Shown in pieces: positions 24,281 through 34,376 of a stretch of DNA of 64,000 nucleotides. Both the position numbers and the translations under genes were made by a program. The stretch comes from Knoxdaviesia capensis (taxonomy: Eukaryota > Ascomycota > Sordariomycetes > Microascales > Gondwanamycetaceae). The stretch is taken from contig LNGK01000007.1 of NCBI GenBank assembly GCA_001510575.1, positions 2,573,593 to 2,637,592 on the forward strand. The letters are read 5' to 3'. Below the pieces are notes generated by a model. That model did not search any database, had not been told where the DNA came from, and saw only the letters and a program-made list of their open reading frames with translations. How positions within the stretch are numbered: position 1 is the first letter of the stretch; each line of letters opens with the position of its first letter.

Positions 24281-25808
24281 ATGGGGATCACAGGCCACTT
24301 CGACGTGCAACACACGGCCGCGCCACAGACGCCCCCGGAGCTCGTGAGCCCGAGCTCGTCGTCATACGCTTCCAGGCCATCCCCGCCGGACAAATTCGCC
24401 TCGCTCTCTCCCACCCCGCCAGTGTCTCCTCCAATGTCAAGCTATGGGGCTGACCATCCCAGCCAAGCCATGGCCCTCCCCAGAAAGCTCGACTCTGACC
24501 GGCCAGAGAGACCATCACTGCCTCCAATCTCCAGCTTAATAGCTCAGGTGCCACGGCGTGGGAGTTCTCCGTCCGTCTCGCCCAGAGGAAGCGTCTACAA
24601 TGTCACTCCGCCGATGGAGCGGCACGCTCCTCTCTCCGGCATCCCTGATCGTGCCTCGCCGCCCACATCACAGCCGTGGCAGCTATCTGACTTCAAGCGC
24701 GAGTCAGACAGACCACAGATGCCTCCTCAAACCACATCCCGATACTTCTCCTCAGGGCCGGTCTCCCCCGGGCCAGACCACCGGACACACGAGACTCGCA
24801 ATGATGGCTACTACCGATCCACCTGGCCCCCAGTGGCTTCTGCGCAAGTCAAGATGCCTCAATACCCACCTACACCACTCCACCCCGCGCAAAGCATTCC
24901 CGACTCGTCCCGGGTATTCCTGGAATCGCCAACAATGGCACCGCCCAGTCCCACCACGACCGACGGTGTGCCCGTCAAGGACGGGCTAGGCCCGAAGATA
25001 TGGACCGGAACTCACTTCCTACCGCGCTTTGTGCGTGCGGCCGAGTTCCCCGGCGAGGGCCTGTGCTACTTCTACGACGACGGCACGCACTGCAAAACCG
25101 TGATTGACGGCGAGGCCGTGAACGCCCACTGGGGTGTGACCAAGGCCGGAAAACCGCGCAAGCGGCTAGCCATTGCCTGCGTGACCTGCCGCGAGAAGAA
25201 GATCAAATGCGACCCGGACTACCCGCGGTGCATCCAGTGCGAGAAGTTTGGCCGCGTCTGCCGCTTCAAGAATGCGTGAGTTACAATCCCACCCCATGAG
25301 CACTGTACACTTGGTTCCAGAAGCTAACATCTGCTTGCAATCCTCCAGTCCCCGCGGTGGTCACACAATCATGCCCGGCTTTGCGTCGGCGGACCACCCG
25401 GACTTGAGCCGCCGGTTTGATGCGCTTATTGACTTCAGGTACGGCCATGGCCCCGACGCAAACGGTTCGGCCCGGATGACACGGCCAGCAAGCCCAGATC
25501 ATTCCGGCCCGCACAAGCGCGCCCGGACCGAATACGCTATGTACTCTCGCGACGTCCCGGAAGAACAAGCCCCGGGCCCAGCGTACACTTCTTCTGCTTC
25601 ATCCCGGCTTCCCCTGTCCTATGCACCACACTCACACCACATGCACAAGGACGCGGCATTCCCACCGCCGGCGCTGTTTGCACCCCATGGCCCTGGTTCG
25701 TCCTACATTGAGCTCCCGCGGATCCGGGACTTGGTTCCACCGCATAAGTTGAGCGAGGACCGCCAAGTGCAGTGGCAGATGTCTGCACATAATATGCAGA
25801 GGACATGA
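24281..25808 (+). CDS. Zn(II)2Cys6 transcription factor
   Basis: Predicted 484 aa in two exons, 24281-25275 and 25349-25808; the 73-nt intron has GTGAGT and CCTCCAG ends and splits an Ala codon. The N-terminal 230 residues are disordered and Pro/Ser-rich (PPELVSPSSSSY, SLSPTPPVSPP), typical of a trans-acting domain. A conserved block follows (GPKIWTGTHFLPRF, GLCYFYDDGTHCKTVIDGE, AHWGVTKAGKPRKRLA), running directly into the binuclear zinc cluster CVTCREKKIKC...CIQCEKFGRVC, about residues 299-326, with all six Cys present. The basic GKPRKR before the cluster looks like a nuclear signal. This placement of a Zn2Cys6 after a YDDGT-type block near the C-terminal half is a distinct fungal subfamily. 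There is no fungal middle-homology domain. The target genes are unknown. An ORF opening at 24242 starts with GTG, so the ATG at 24281, first in the leader, is preferred. Confidence 0.85.
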
Positions 25809-26221
25809 CCTTTTCTTCGGTTGGGTTGAACTTCAAGCTCAGCTAGATGAACATAAGGGGAGAGAGTCTATAATGATATGTATGAATTAAATGACTGTAA
25901 TTGATCTGAATCTCGTTCTTGAAATCTCCTCGCGATACAGTTCCTCTACAAATAGGCTGGAACCTGCATTAAACTGTTCGGTGTGATGGAACCAACCCTA
26001 ACCCTAGTAAAGAGCGTCAACCCGAAGTTTCTGGTACTAAGAGAAATGTGAATGTATATGTGCATGTGTTGTATATTTCTCTTAGTCAAGCCCAAAGTAC
26101 TTGTGCTACCTTGTGCAATAACAGGAGCACTTTCAAACCTCATTAGCCTTGATAATTAAATCTCCATATAAGTATTATCATTGATCTTCTCTTGCTTTAA
26201 TATCCCGTGACTCAAGATCCT
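25809..26221. other. Intergenic spacer with a short telobox
   Basis: A 413-bp AT-rich spacer between two genes on the same strand. It includes AACCCTAACCCTAG at about 25993-26006 (telobox-like), 216 nt before the MORG1 ATG, where it could act as a promoter element. Nothing else is seen. Confidence 0.5.
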
Positions 26222-27436
26222 ATGGGCTTCCCGGATCAACCGCAAACCTACCTCCTCGGGGCAAACGGTAAGTGTGAGAGTGCATGGTGCTCTGGCACGG
26301 ACAGCTGCATCTTGAGGAAATGGCATGCTGCGTCTGAATTCATGCTGATTAGTTTCACACTAGGCCCCGTGCACGCCCTGGCATATTCCGCGTCTCCGGG
26401 CAATTATGTTCTCACCGGGTCTGCTGACCGTTCTATCCGGCTGTACAATCCCTCTTCTGGCGTCACCTCCGGTGCGACCCCGACCTCGCTGATCACGCGG
26501 CGAGATCAGAACCCAGGAACGACAATCCCGCAAGCCAGTGTCATAGAGACATACTCCGGCCATGCGTATGAAGTGCTGAGCATCTCCGTGTCGGACGACA
26601 ACGAGCGCTTCGTGTCCTCCGGCGGCGACCGCGTTGCGTTTCTCTGGGACGTGGCCACCGGCCGAACCCTGCGGCGCTTTGGCGGCCCGACGAACGGCCA
26701 CTCTGCCCGCATCAACTGCGTGGCGTTCGGCGGCGCCAACAGCTCCGTGGTCGTCTCAGGGAGTTTCGACACCACGGTCAAGCTGTGGGACTGCCGCTCG
26801 CAGTCGCTGCGGCCGATCCAGACGCTGACCGAGGCACGCGACGCGATCACCTGTGTCGCCGTGCGCGGCCACGACGTGGTGGTCGGGTGCGTGGACGGCC
26901 GGCTGCGCTCGTACGATATCCGCTCGGGGCGGCTCACCACCGACGTCATCGGCGCTAGCGTCACCAGTGTTGCGGTCACGCGCGACAATGCAGCGGCGCT
27001 GGTGGCGTCGCTGGACGGCAAGCTGCGCCTCATGGACCGCGAGCGCGGCGCGTGTCTGAAGGCGTACGAGGATCCGGCGCGCCACAACACGGATCTGCGC
27101 GTGCAGGCGGTGCTGGGGGGCCGCGAAACGCTGGTGGTATCCGGCGACGAGCTGGGCGGCGACGGCTACGGCGACGGAGACGATGGCCCGGCTGGTGCGG
27201 GCTGCGGCCGTGTGTGGGCGTGGGATCTGATGACCGGCAAGGTGGTGGCGCGGCTGGCTGTGCCGTGGGGGCCTGGCGGGTTTGACGCTAAGCGCCGTGT
27301 GCTCGGGAAGGACGGTAAGGAGCGGGACCGAGCGAACGTGATCAGCGCTTTGGCGTGGCAAGATGACGGCTGGGGTGACCAGTTCTGTGTTGGTGGAACC
27401 TCGGGGGTGGTCACTGTCTTCGGACTGCGATCTTGA
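26222..27436 (+). CDS. WD40-repeat protein, WDR83/MORG1-like
   Basis: Predicted 372 aa of WD40 repeats, a beta-propeller scaffold. The family (WDR83, MAPK organizer 1) is linked to MAPK scaffolding and to spliceosomal complexes. Exon 1 (26222-26267) encodes MGFPDQPQTYLLGANG and joins exon 2 (26364-27436) at GPVHALAYSASPGNYVLTGS; this junction restores the typical family start, with the first repeat reading VHALAYS..GSADRSIRLYN. Later repeats end in DRVAFLWD, DTTVKLWD, GRLRSYDIR, GKLRLMD and GRVWAWDL. The intron 26268-26363 is 96 nt (GTAAGT...CACTAG), a multiple of three without stops, so unspliced RNA stays open; the GTG-started longer frame from 26207 is therefore misleading. A Gly/Asp-rich insert (GGDGYGDGDDGPAG) sits in a loop of the penultimate blade. 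Confidence 0.88.
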   Translation: MGFPDQPQTYLLGANGKCESAWCSGTDSCILRKWHAASEFMLISFTLGPVHALAYSASPGNYVLTGSADRSIRLYNPSSGVTSGATPTSLITRRDQNPGTTIPQASVIETYSGHAYEVLSISVSDDNERFVSSGGDRVAFLWDVATGRTLRRFGGPTNGHSARINCVAFGGANSSVVVSGSFDTTVKLWDCRSQSLRPIQTLTEARDAITCVAVRGHDVVVGCVDGRLRSYDIRSGRLTTDVIGASVTSVAVTRDNAAALVASLDGKLRLMDRERGACLKAYEDPARHNTDLRVQAVLGGRETLVVSGDELGGDGYGDGDDGPAGAGCGRVWAWDLMTGKVVARLAVPWGPGGFDAKRRVLGKDGKERDRANVISALAWQDDGWGDQFCVGGTSGVVTVFGLRS

Positions 27437-27992
27437 GTAACTGGCTTAGGTTTCTCCAATGGTTGTGACATCCTTCTCATGCTTATTACATGCCCATCAA
27501 TGATACCATCAAACTAAAATTACACATATACGAAATATACGGCCATGGTTTTATATCAAATACTTAGTTTATTTAAGGTAAATATCAATGGAATTAATAT
27601 TCTTCTTAGAAGACACTTTTATATAAAAACAGGACCAATCAGGGAACAAACATAGTAAGCGAGATAAGACAGATCAAGAAGAAGAACGCAGGTACAAAGA
27701 GAAAAGATGGAAGAGATGTTAGGGCCATGAAAGATGATATAAGTACAAAGGATAAAGAGCGCCAAGAACACCATCTGAAGCCATATTTAAACTCGCAATG
27801 TAAAGTGGGAGGGAGGGCTGTGGCTAATGGTATCTCTATCCACTGCCGGGGAGAAGTCCACACAGGATAACAAAAAAAGGACCCAGGAGCACCTAGCAGA
27901 CTATCTCGCAGAGATGACAAGGTCGCTAAGGGATAGGGGTCGAGGAAAAGTGTGCAGTGGGAGAGGACGCTTCAGAGCCGGGACGCAGAGAC
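27437..27992. other. Convergent intergenic region
   Basis: About 550 bp between the 3' ends of MORG1 and the mannosyltransferase; AT-rich, with only short frames. This is also where codon third positions change from strongly GC to neutral. Confidence 0.6.
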
Positions 27993-29387
27993 CTAGCCGA
28001 GGCCGGCGTACTTGAACCAATTCATGCGGCAGTCTTCCTTTAGCAGGAAGCTTTCGCCCTGGTACATCTTACCAGTCTGGCAGCCCTTGCACTTTGGCGA
28101 GTTGGGGCAGTTGAAGAAGGGAATGTGTTGGTATCCAATATCGCGGAACCTGATAGAGGGAGATTCAATGTCAGTGAGTTATCGCAGGCGAAGTGAGTGG
28201 GAGGGGAGTTTGGATAGCTTACCAATGGATGCGACTAGAGTCTTCAAACAGGCCCAAGGCAATGCTGTGAACGGGAGCATCGCCCCATCGCTCATAGAAG
28301 AAGCCGCCGGCGCGGTCAAGATGGTCAAAGTATTCTTCATAAACCTTGCTTCGCCAGAAGTCGAGGTTTCCAATTTCAAAGTTACTCCAAAAGTGGCAAG
28401 TTGAGTATCCATGCGCCTTTTCATTGTGTTCCGGGCGATTGTCCTTGTCGACCAGCCATCTCATGGCGTTGTTCTGATTCAGATATTCGGGATGATCGGC
28501 AAGGAATTTGAGTGTTTCCGGCCATAGCGTGGGAATTGACCGGGGGTCGTCGTAAAGGTTGATCGTGAAACCATATGTCTTGTTGTTGTCTTGCATGAAT
28601 CGGAAGACATCGTAGTCCACATCGCAGAAGAAATGCACCTTCGGTTCAACACGCCAGTAGTATTGCATGTGCTCAAGAGCGGGGTGCTTGTAGAACATGC
28701 CGCTGTTCCAACGACACATCTGGTGGTAGGACGTCTTGCTGGCATACTGGACACCTTGGTCCTCAAGAAGTTTGGCCGACTCGTCAAATAGTTGCTGTTC
28801 AATCCAAGAAGGGACTTCCCAGTGCTCCTTCGGGATAAGCTCTATTGACACCGAAGGACGTTAGTTTGTAGAACAGCTGGTGAAGAAAGAGCTAAGTCGC
28901 CATACCGTAACTGCATTTGGCTTTCGTCGCCGCCTGAGTCTTTTCCTTGAACTCGTCAGAGAACGGCTCATCGTTGAAGAACGTCCAGGGGTAGTTGAAC
29001 TTGTGATTCCAAGTGCGCTCGAGATCGTTCATCGCGGACACCATGTCATCGACTTCGCTGTTTCGGACGAGGGAGAGAAGTGTTGCGTTTATACGGGCGG
29101 ATTTCGCGGCATTCGCACCATAGCCTTCGCTACTTCGGTGCAGAGGCCCCTCGGGCTCGCCGATTGCTAAAAGAGAGCAACGAGGCGTTGTGTTAGCTTT
29201 GAGACGATGGCCTCATCGTGTATAGGTTCGGGGGGAACAAAAACTAACGGTCAAGCATAGGATCGCCATCGATATACTCATCGGAGTTTACTGATGGAGA
29301 CAGCGGATGCAATAATGTGAACAACAAATAGCACCAGAGTACTATGGCGGCCAACCCCAAGACCCGAACAGGTCTTGCAATAGCCAT
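27993..29387 (-). CDS. GT15 (KTR/KRE2-type) alpha-1,2-mannosyltransferase
   Basis: Golgi type II enzyme that adds alpha-1,2-mannose from GDP-mannose to O- and N-glycans of cell-wall proteins. Four exons: 29249-29387, 28906-29166, 28223-28841, 27993-28149, giving 391 aa; all introns are GT-AG and phases match. Residues 1-27 form a signal anchor (ARPVRVLGLAAIVLWCYLLF). The lumenal domain shows the GT15 hallmarks in order: INATLLSLVRNSEVDDM, FNYPWTFFNDEPFSDEF, LIPKEHWEVP, MCRWNSGMFYKHPAL, YYWRVEPKVHFFCDVDYDVF, FWSNFEIGNLDFWRS (containing the Glu proposed as nucleophile), GGFFYERWGDAPVHS, and a Cys-rich end FFNCPNSPKCKGC. Length and order fit Ktr4/Kre2-like proteins. The neighbouring GCP5 gene is divergent and about 690 bp away. 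Which paralogue it is cannot be decided here. Confidence 0.93.
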
Positions 29388-30078
29388 GATGTGGAAGAGT
29401 GGAAGGCTCGCTTGCGGCAAGTCAGCCAGGAACTACCTGGATCGCTCACAACAGATGCACAGTAGATGCTCTCAGTATGGAGTCGCGTGACATCCGTTGG
29501 TTGGGGGTAATGGCGGTGGTGAGGAGAGGAGTGACGTGTCGATTCGTAATGGAGGTGTATCCGGTTAGTGATGGATGCTGTTGAAGTGATGAGATATGGT
29601 TGATGACTTTCTGCTCTTGCATCAGGTTGAAATAGATGATCTGCCACACGCTGTATGTACTGAAGGATAGGAGTCGAGGAGAGAGATGAGGAAATAAGAG
29701 GCATAATTGAGGGTGAGGTTGCGGCAACTAGCCCCTTGTCCGGCTAGATTCTAAAATTTTAACTTCTCATTCAGGAGGAAGAAAGATGCTTGGCAGTATT
29801 GCAGATAACGGATAACAGGTGCCGCCACGCGCCATAGTGTTGCAGCTTTGCGCGGGGGGATACGCTTTATTCACCAATAGCACATGCCCCTGACTAAGCT
29901 AGATGTTCCGCTCTACAGGGCACGCGTAAGACACGTTCGTTCGTCGTACCCGCCAAACGGCAACACTAAACAAGACGTGACATAGCCTAGCTGGAGATAA
30001 TCTCAAGCATTTTTCCCACTTCACAATCAATCTCAGCCCAAGAATGAACAGCTACGGCATGGACCATCCTTAGGTGAC
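29388..30078. other. Divergent promoter region
   Basis: The 691-bp region between the GT15 and GCP5 genes, transcribed away from each other. It holds both promoters and, at its right end, a nine-codon uORF (30044-30073). No other feature is seen. Confidence 0.6.
30044..30073 (+). promoter_or_regulatory. uORF upstream of GCP5
   Basis: ATG followed by eight sense codons and TAG, ending five bases before the predicted GCP5 ATG at 30079. If it lies in the mature leader it would limit initiation at the main start. The transcription start is unknown. Confidence 0.4.
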
Positions 30079-32690
30079 ATGGCTTTTGAAAATGAACTTG
30101 CAGCCCAAGCTGGTGAGCTGGTCGAGGCGATCATGCCATGTTCGTTGATCGTGAGCGGCTTCCTACACACCCACCTTAATCTGGCTTTTGCTAACGACAA
30201 TGAAAGGACTCGAACTGGCTGAACAAGTATCGAGATCGGGTGATTTTGAAGCTTCGCCGACATAAATTCCTTCGAACAAATCAATTCCACGTTTCCAACG
30301 AGCTCAATGGCATCGAAGAGAAATTTCGAATCAACAACCGAGAAGCGTTAGCCGACGCATTACGTTCACGACTCGACACGATCTTGACCGTCTCGACATC
30401 CAAATTCCTCCCCGATATCTTGCACCTCCTTCTCGAACTGGCGGACCAACCAACGTACAAAACGAACCTTTCCGACCTACGAGGCCTTCCTATCTACGGC
30501 ATTGTCGAGACCAAAGGCATCACTTGGGACCAAATTGCCCAGGAAGACAACTGGGATGAAGACCCTGACATCTGGAGAACGATACAATACGTCGACGACT
30601 CAGACTCCGATGAGCAAACGCTGTTGGCTAGCGAGGATTCGCCAGGTGCTGAAGTCACGACACCAGAGCAAGTGGAGACAGTGCCGCGGCATTGTTTTGC
30701 TGCTGACTACATTGTTGATGTTAAAGATACTGAAGCTCTTGAATCAATCCAAAAGTCGCAGTCGTGGAACTTGGAGCAGTCGGTAGCCTCAAGCGATGGT
30801 CCCGAAATAATCAGCGAATTCCAGCTGATCCTTGCCTCGCTCTTGTTCCTTCAAGGTCTTCCGACGAGTCCGTTCCAAATCGACGGACACCTGGACCAAC
30901 GGGTTCAACTTGACGATGTTTCGCCGGATACCCTTCGTTCACTTCTAGGAGAAATTGAAGGGCGGGGACAACAACTAAATCTGCTAAGGTCGTTTTCTCG
31001 CCGGAAAACCCGATCATCCTACATTCAAGTGTTCCAAGATTGCATCCAGGAACACCTGCTGGGCCTTAACAGCCATATGTCCGGCATGGTTGGCCGTCTT
31101 ATCAAGCTTGAATCTAACCTTGAAGTTAGTGTGATGGCTGTTATGGATGAACTCGAGCCCGCGCTTTATTGCCTTTACCCTCTTTCTGCGGTCGTTGAAA
31201 TCCTGGAGACATCCCCGGATTCCCCAGATTTCTATCACCTGGAACTGTTGTTTGACCAGATTGAACAGGCGCGTGTTATCGGAAGAAACGACGTGGCTTC
31301 TGCAGTGACGACGATTTTCTTGAATTCTTTCCAGCCGTACCTGCGTGCCTTGCGGGTGTGGATACAAGAGGGTGGAATTGCTCCCGATGATACGGCATTC
31401 TTCATATCTCAAGCCGACGCGCAGCTACCGGACGACAGAATCTGGAAGGACCAATTTTTGCTGCGAAAAACAGCAAACGGCCAGCTTTATGCTCCTTCTT
31501 TCCTGGCTACAGAAGCGACCCGAATATTCTCCGCGGGAAAGGCTGTTCATGTCTTGGCTCGACTTGGGGATTCTATGCAAGTATCGTCTACCCATGGAAA
31601 CAGTTCATTTTCCAATCTGTTCTTGAGCCTCACTCGTCAGGGTCTTGGGATCTCGCCATTTTCGGAAATTTTCAGTGCTGCTCTGAACGATTGGGCAAAC
31701 CAGATGCTCACACCCACATTTGCTCGGCTGAAGCACGTCCTAGTTCACGAACACGGCTTGTTGCAGGCGTTGCAGAGGCTCCAAGGCATATATCTGATGG
31801 CAGATGGATCTGCCACGGGCATATTTTGCAACGCGCTTTTCGAGCGTTTGGATGCACTCGATGGCGGGTGGTGTGATGCGAACTATTTGACAGCCCTTGC
31901 CCAGGAAGCTTTTCTGCCGGGACTGGAAAAGTCGGTCGTAGCTGTGTCGTGCTCTTCAGTGGGAGCCGATTCTGTCCCAGTGCTTATCGCACAGGACTCA
32001 GTCCAGGCTGCTCTGCCCAAGATCAAGATCCAGTGCCAGCTATCATGGCCCCTTCGACTTGTCATTTCCGAAGACCAACTTGAAACCTACCAATCGGTAT
32101 TCACAATGCTTCTTTTGCTGCGTCGGGCAGTTCACATTGTCATGAGCGGCCGCTTAGGTACCAGACAAACGAGCATGTCTTTAGAAAGCAACGCGGTTCC
32201 CGTATATTACAGTGCCCGGGCCCAGCTTCTCTGGTTCTATACGACCCTCGAATCCTATTTGCTTGGAATTGTGCTGGCGAGCGCTGAAGCCAGATTGCAC
32301 CGTGATTTAGCTGATGCGAATGACATGGATGCCATGATAACTGCACACTCGTTGTTTGTTCAATCGATCATCGACGAAAGCTGCCTGAATGCAAAACTTG
32401 AACCGATTCAAGCCTGCATTACAGACGTTATTGAACTCTCAACAAAGCTGGAATCATCTCGCAAATATCTAGCCAGAGCTGGCGCCGATGTTCTGACATC
32501 ACCGGAAAATGTTAACTCGTCACAGAGAAAACAATTGGAGGACCTAATCATGACATTTCAGCACCATCTGAGATTCATTTTCGAAGGCCTTCGTGGAGTT
32601 GCGCGCGCGACTACGACCCCCGTATCCGCGCAGTGGGATGTTCTGGCCGATATGCTTGAAGCTGGAATTAAAACCAGTGCCAGCTTTTGA
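30079..32690 (+). CDS. Gamma-tubulin complex component, GCP5/Mod21-like
   Basis: Spc97/Spc98-family protein of the gamma-tubulin ring complex, which nucleates microtubules at spindle pole bodies and cytoplasmic centres. Predicted 851 aa in two exons. Exon 1 (30079-30150) encodes MAFENELAAQAGELVEAIMPCSLI. The 56-nt intron (30151-30206) has GTGAGC, a CTAAC branch point and AAAG. Exon 2 begins DSNWLNKYRDRVILKLRRH and continues FLRTNQFHVSNELNG, matching the conserved ARTNQF..LDGL..KF start of fungal GCP5 proteins. The GCP N-terminal domain includes YCLYPLSAVVEILE, FQPYLRALRVWIQEGGIAPDD; the C-terminal gamma-tubulin binding domain includes LRLVISEDQLETYQSVFTML, a typical W/FP..ll.I.....Y...F pattern. 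The single long ORF starts with GTG at 30240, so the spliced start is preferred. Convergent with MTQ1 97 bp downstream. Confidence 0.87.
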
Positions 32691-32787
32691 AACGATTTAC
32701 GACCTTTTAGAATCATGCGTTGAAATGAACGAACTGATCAAACGATTGAAATGAGATATATATACCTTGAACAATAATGGGACTCTG

Positions 32788-33858
32788 CTAGTTTGGGAGT
32801 ACAATAAATACAGACCGAGGGTTTCCAGATCCTCGATAGCATGAGATAGGATGTCCACTGCCGTGAGCTTCTGGGGGAGTATTGGGCGATTGTGGACTAT
32901 CTGAGGGGATATCTGGATAATCCATCCAAATTTCACAAGTGGCATGCCGCCACCGATCGTCCCTCGTGAGCATGTGCACGACCCGATGAGCTTGATCTGC
33001 GCCACCGACTTCGAGAAGAATAACACGACAACGAAGAGTGAGAGCAACGTCAAGGAGGCGTGCGTAAAATACGTCTTCGGGGACACAGTAATCTGGCCGG
33101 TTTAACCCCTGGTCTGGAACCAATGCCAGGCGCGGTTCAAATTTTCGCACAGAATGCGACAGGCCATCGCTGGCTTTTGACCAGGCGTTGGCCGAAATAT
33201 ACGGCGGATTGGACACCAGCACATCCCACTCGTCGAACTCAGCGCGAAGACGCGCTATTGTTGAATGTGCAAACACATCGCCTTGGACAATATCGATGGA
33301 TTTGTTGCTGTGGAGGGACTGGGAAGGAGATAATGGCGGGGTTTGGTTGTATGATTGCACATTTCGGCGCGCAAGGCTGATGGCTGTCGGAGAGACATCT
33401 ACACCACGGACACACAGGTCGGGCAATTTTGAACGGAGCAGGTCATAGAGTAGCAGCGGTATGCACCCGGTGCCCGTACAAAAATCAACAACCCGGAGTG
33501 GAGTAGGAGAACGGGGTGCCCCTTGTGACAGGATATGGGCCAGATGAATGGTGTATGCCTCCGTTTCGGAACGTGGAATCAGAACTCCAGGGGCGCATCG
33601 AATATCCAAAGAGCCAAATGGTTGGGTTCCAAGTATGTATTGCAGAGGTACGCCGGATGCTCGCCGAGCACACATCCGGGCCAGACGACGGCGAATTTGT
33701 ATTGGTGTTGAACCTGGACTTGTCTCTAGGTTGTGTTCAGACAGCCATCTCAACTCATTTTTGGCACAAGTCAAGCTTCTGCACACAGGAAACAGGCGAG
33801 CAAGGTTAGTGGATATTCTCCCAGCCCTGAACAAAGTGGAAGGTCGCACTCTCGGCAT
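32788..33858 (-). CDS. MTQ1: Mitochondrial release-factor glutamine methyltransferase (HemK/PrmC, Mtq1-like)
   Basis: SAM-dependent enzyme that N5-methylates the Gln of the GGQ motif in the mitochondrial class I release factor. 356 aa, one exon. Residues 1-45 are Arg-rich and lack acidic residues (MPRVRPSTLFRAGRISTNLA), as in a mitochondrial presequence. The PrmC helical domain follows (NELRWLSEHNLE, RRASGVPLQYILGTQPFGSL, GVLIPRSETEAY), then the SAM-binding fold VVDFCTGTGCIPLLL and the substrate-binding NPPY motif in LVSNPPYISANAW. The C-terminus ends in CYRGSGNPRSVFIVL, also typical. The frame is open to 33921, but that codon is TTG; the first ATG is at 33858 and gives the presequence directly. 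Yeast Mtq1 is of similar size (about 314 aa). Confidence 0.9.
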   Translation of the reverse strand: MPRVRPSTLFRAGRISTNLARLFPVCRSLTCAKNELRWLSEHNLETSPGSTPIQIRRRLARMCARRASGVPLQYILGTQPFGSLDIRCAPGVLIPRSETEAYTIHLAHILSQGAPRSPTPLRVVDFCTGTGCIPLLLYDLLRSKLPDLCVRGVDVSPTAISLARRNVQSYNQTPPLSPSQSLHSNKSIDIVQGDVFAHSTIARLRAEFDEWDVLVSNPPYISANAWSKASDGLSHSVRKFEPRLALVPDQGLNRPDYCVPEDVFYARLLDVALTLRCRVILLEVGGADQAHRVVHMLTRDDRWRHATCEIWMDYPDIPSDSPQSPNTPPEAHGSGHPISCYRGSGNPRSVFIVLPN

Positions 33859-34376
33859 TAGAGAGCATAGATTATAGAATGAAAGAAATGGAAATTGATG
33901 AATAGAAACAGATATGGACAAAGTCGTGTGCTTTTTTCTCTTTTCTTTTTCTCTCTTCTTTCCGTTCGACCCCTACGGCGTTTGCTTTGGCGGGTCAGAT
34001 TTGACAGGCGTGGCTGGCACGGTTAAGCGCGACCAACCATTACATAATCACACTTAATCATCCGCATACTCAAATTTCGCTAGCATGCGACTCAGAACCC
34101 TCTCTAGTCAGAGTTTCTTCTATCGCAAGACCGCCCTCCATCATTATATATAGATTACTTCATCCTTTAACTTCACCTCTCGGCTGAGGGGTTAACTTGC
34201 GAATTTCTGCTATCTAAAAAATATATCTTTATATATTCTTGTGTCGGTAACAGATTCCCAGACTCAACTATTCGAGCTTAGTTCGACGATATCTGATCAT
34301 CTCACCTTTGCCATCTTCCCATATATACTCCCTTGTTTTTGGATACCGATTTTTTATATATATTTATCCCTTCACC
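33859..34376. other. Divergent promoter region between MTQ1 and RPB11
   Basis: 518 bp, AT-rich, with T-rich and TATA-rich stretches (e.g. 34200-34240, 34352-34370) just upstream of the RPB11 ATG. It must contain both promoters; no other gene is seen. Confidence 0.6.

Noticed and set aside
26207..26221. GTG-initiated start for the WD40 protein
   Set aside because: Nuclear fungal genes start at ATG; the ATG at 26222 together with the 96-nt intron yields the family N-terminus.
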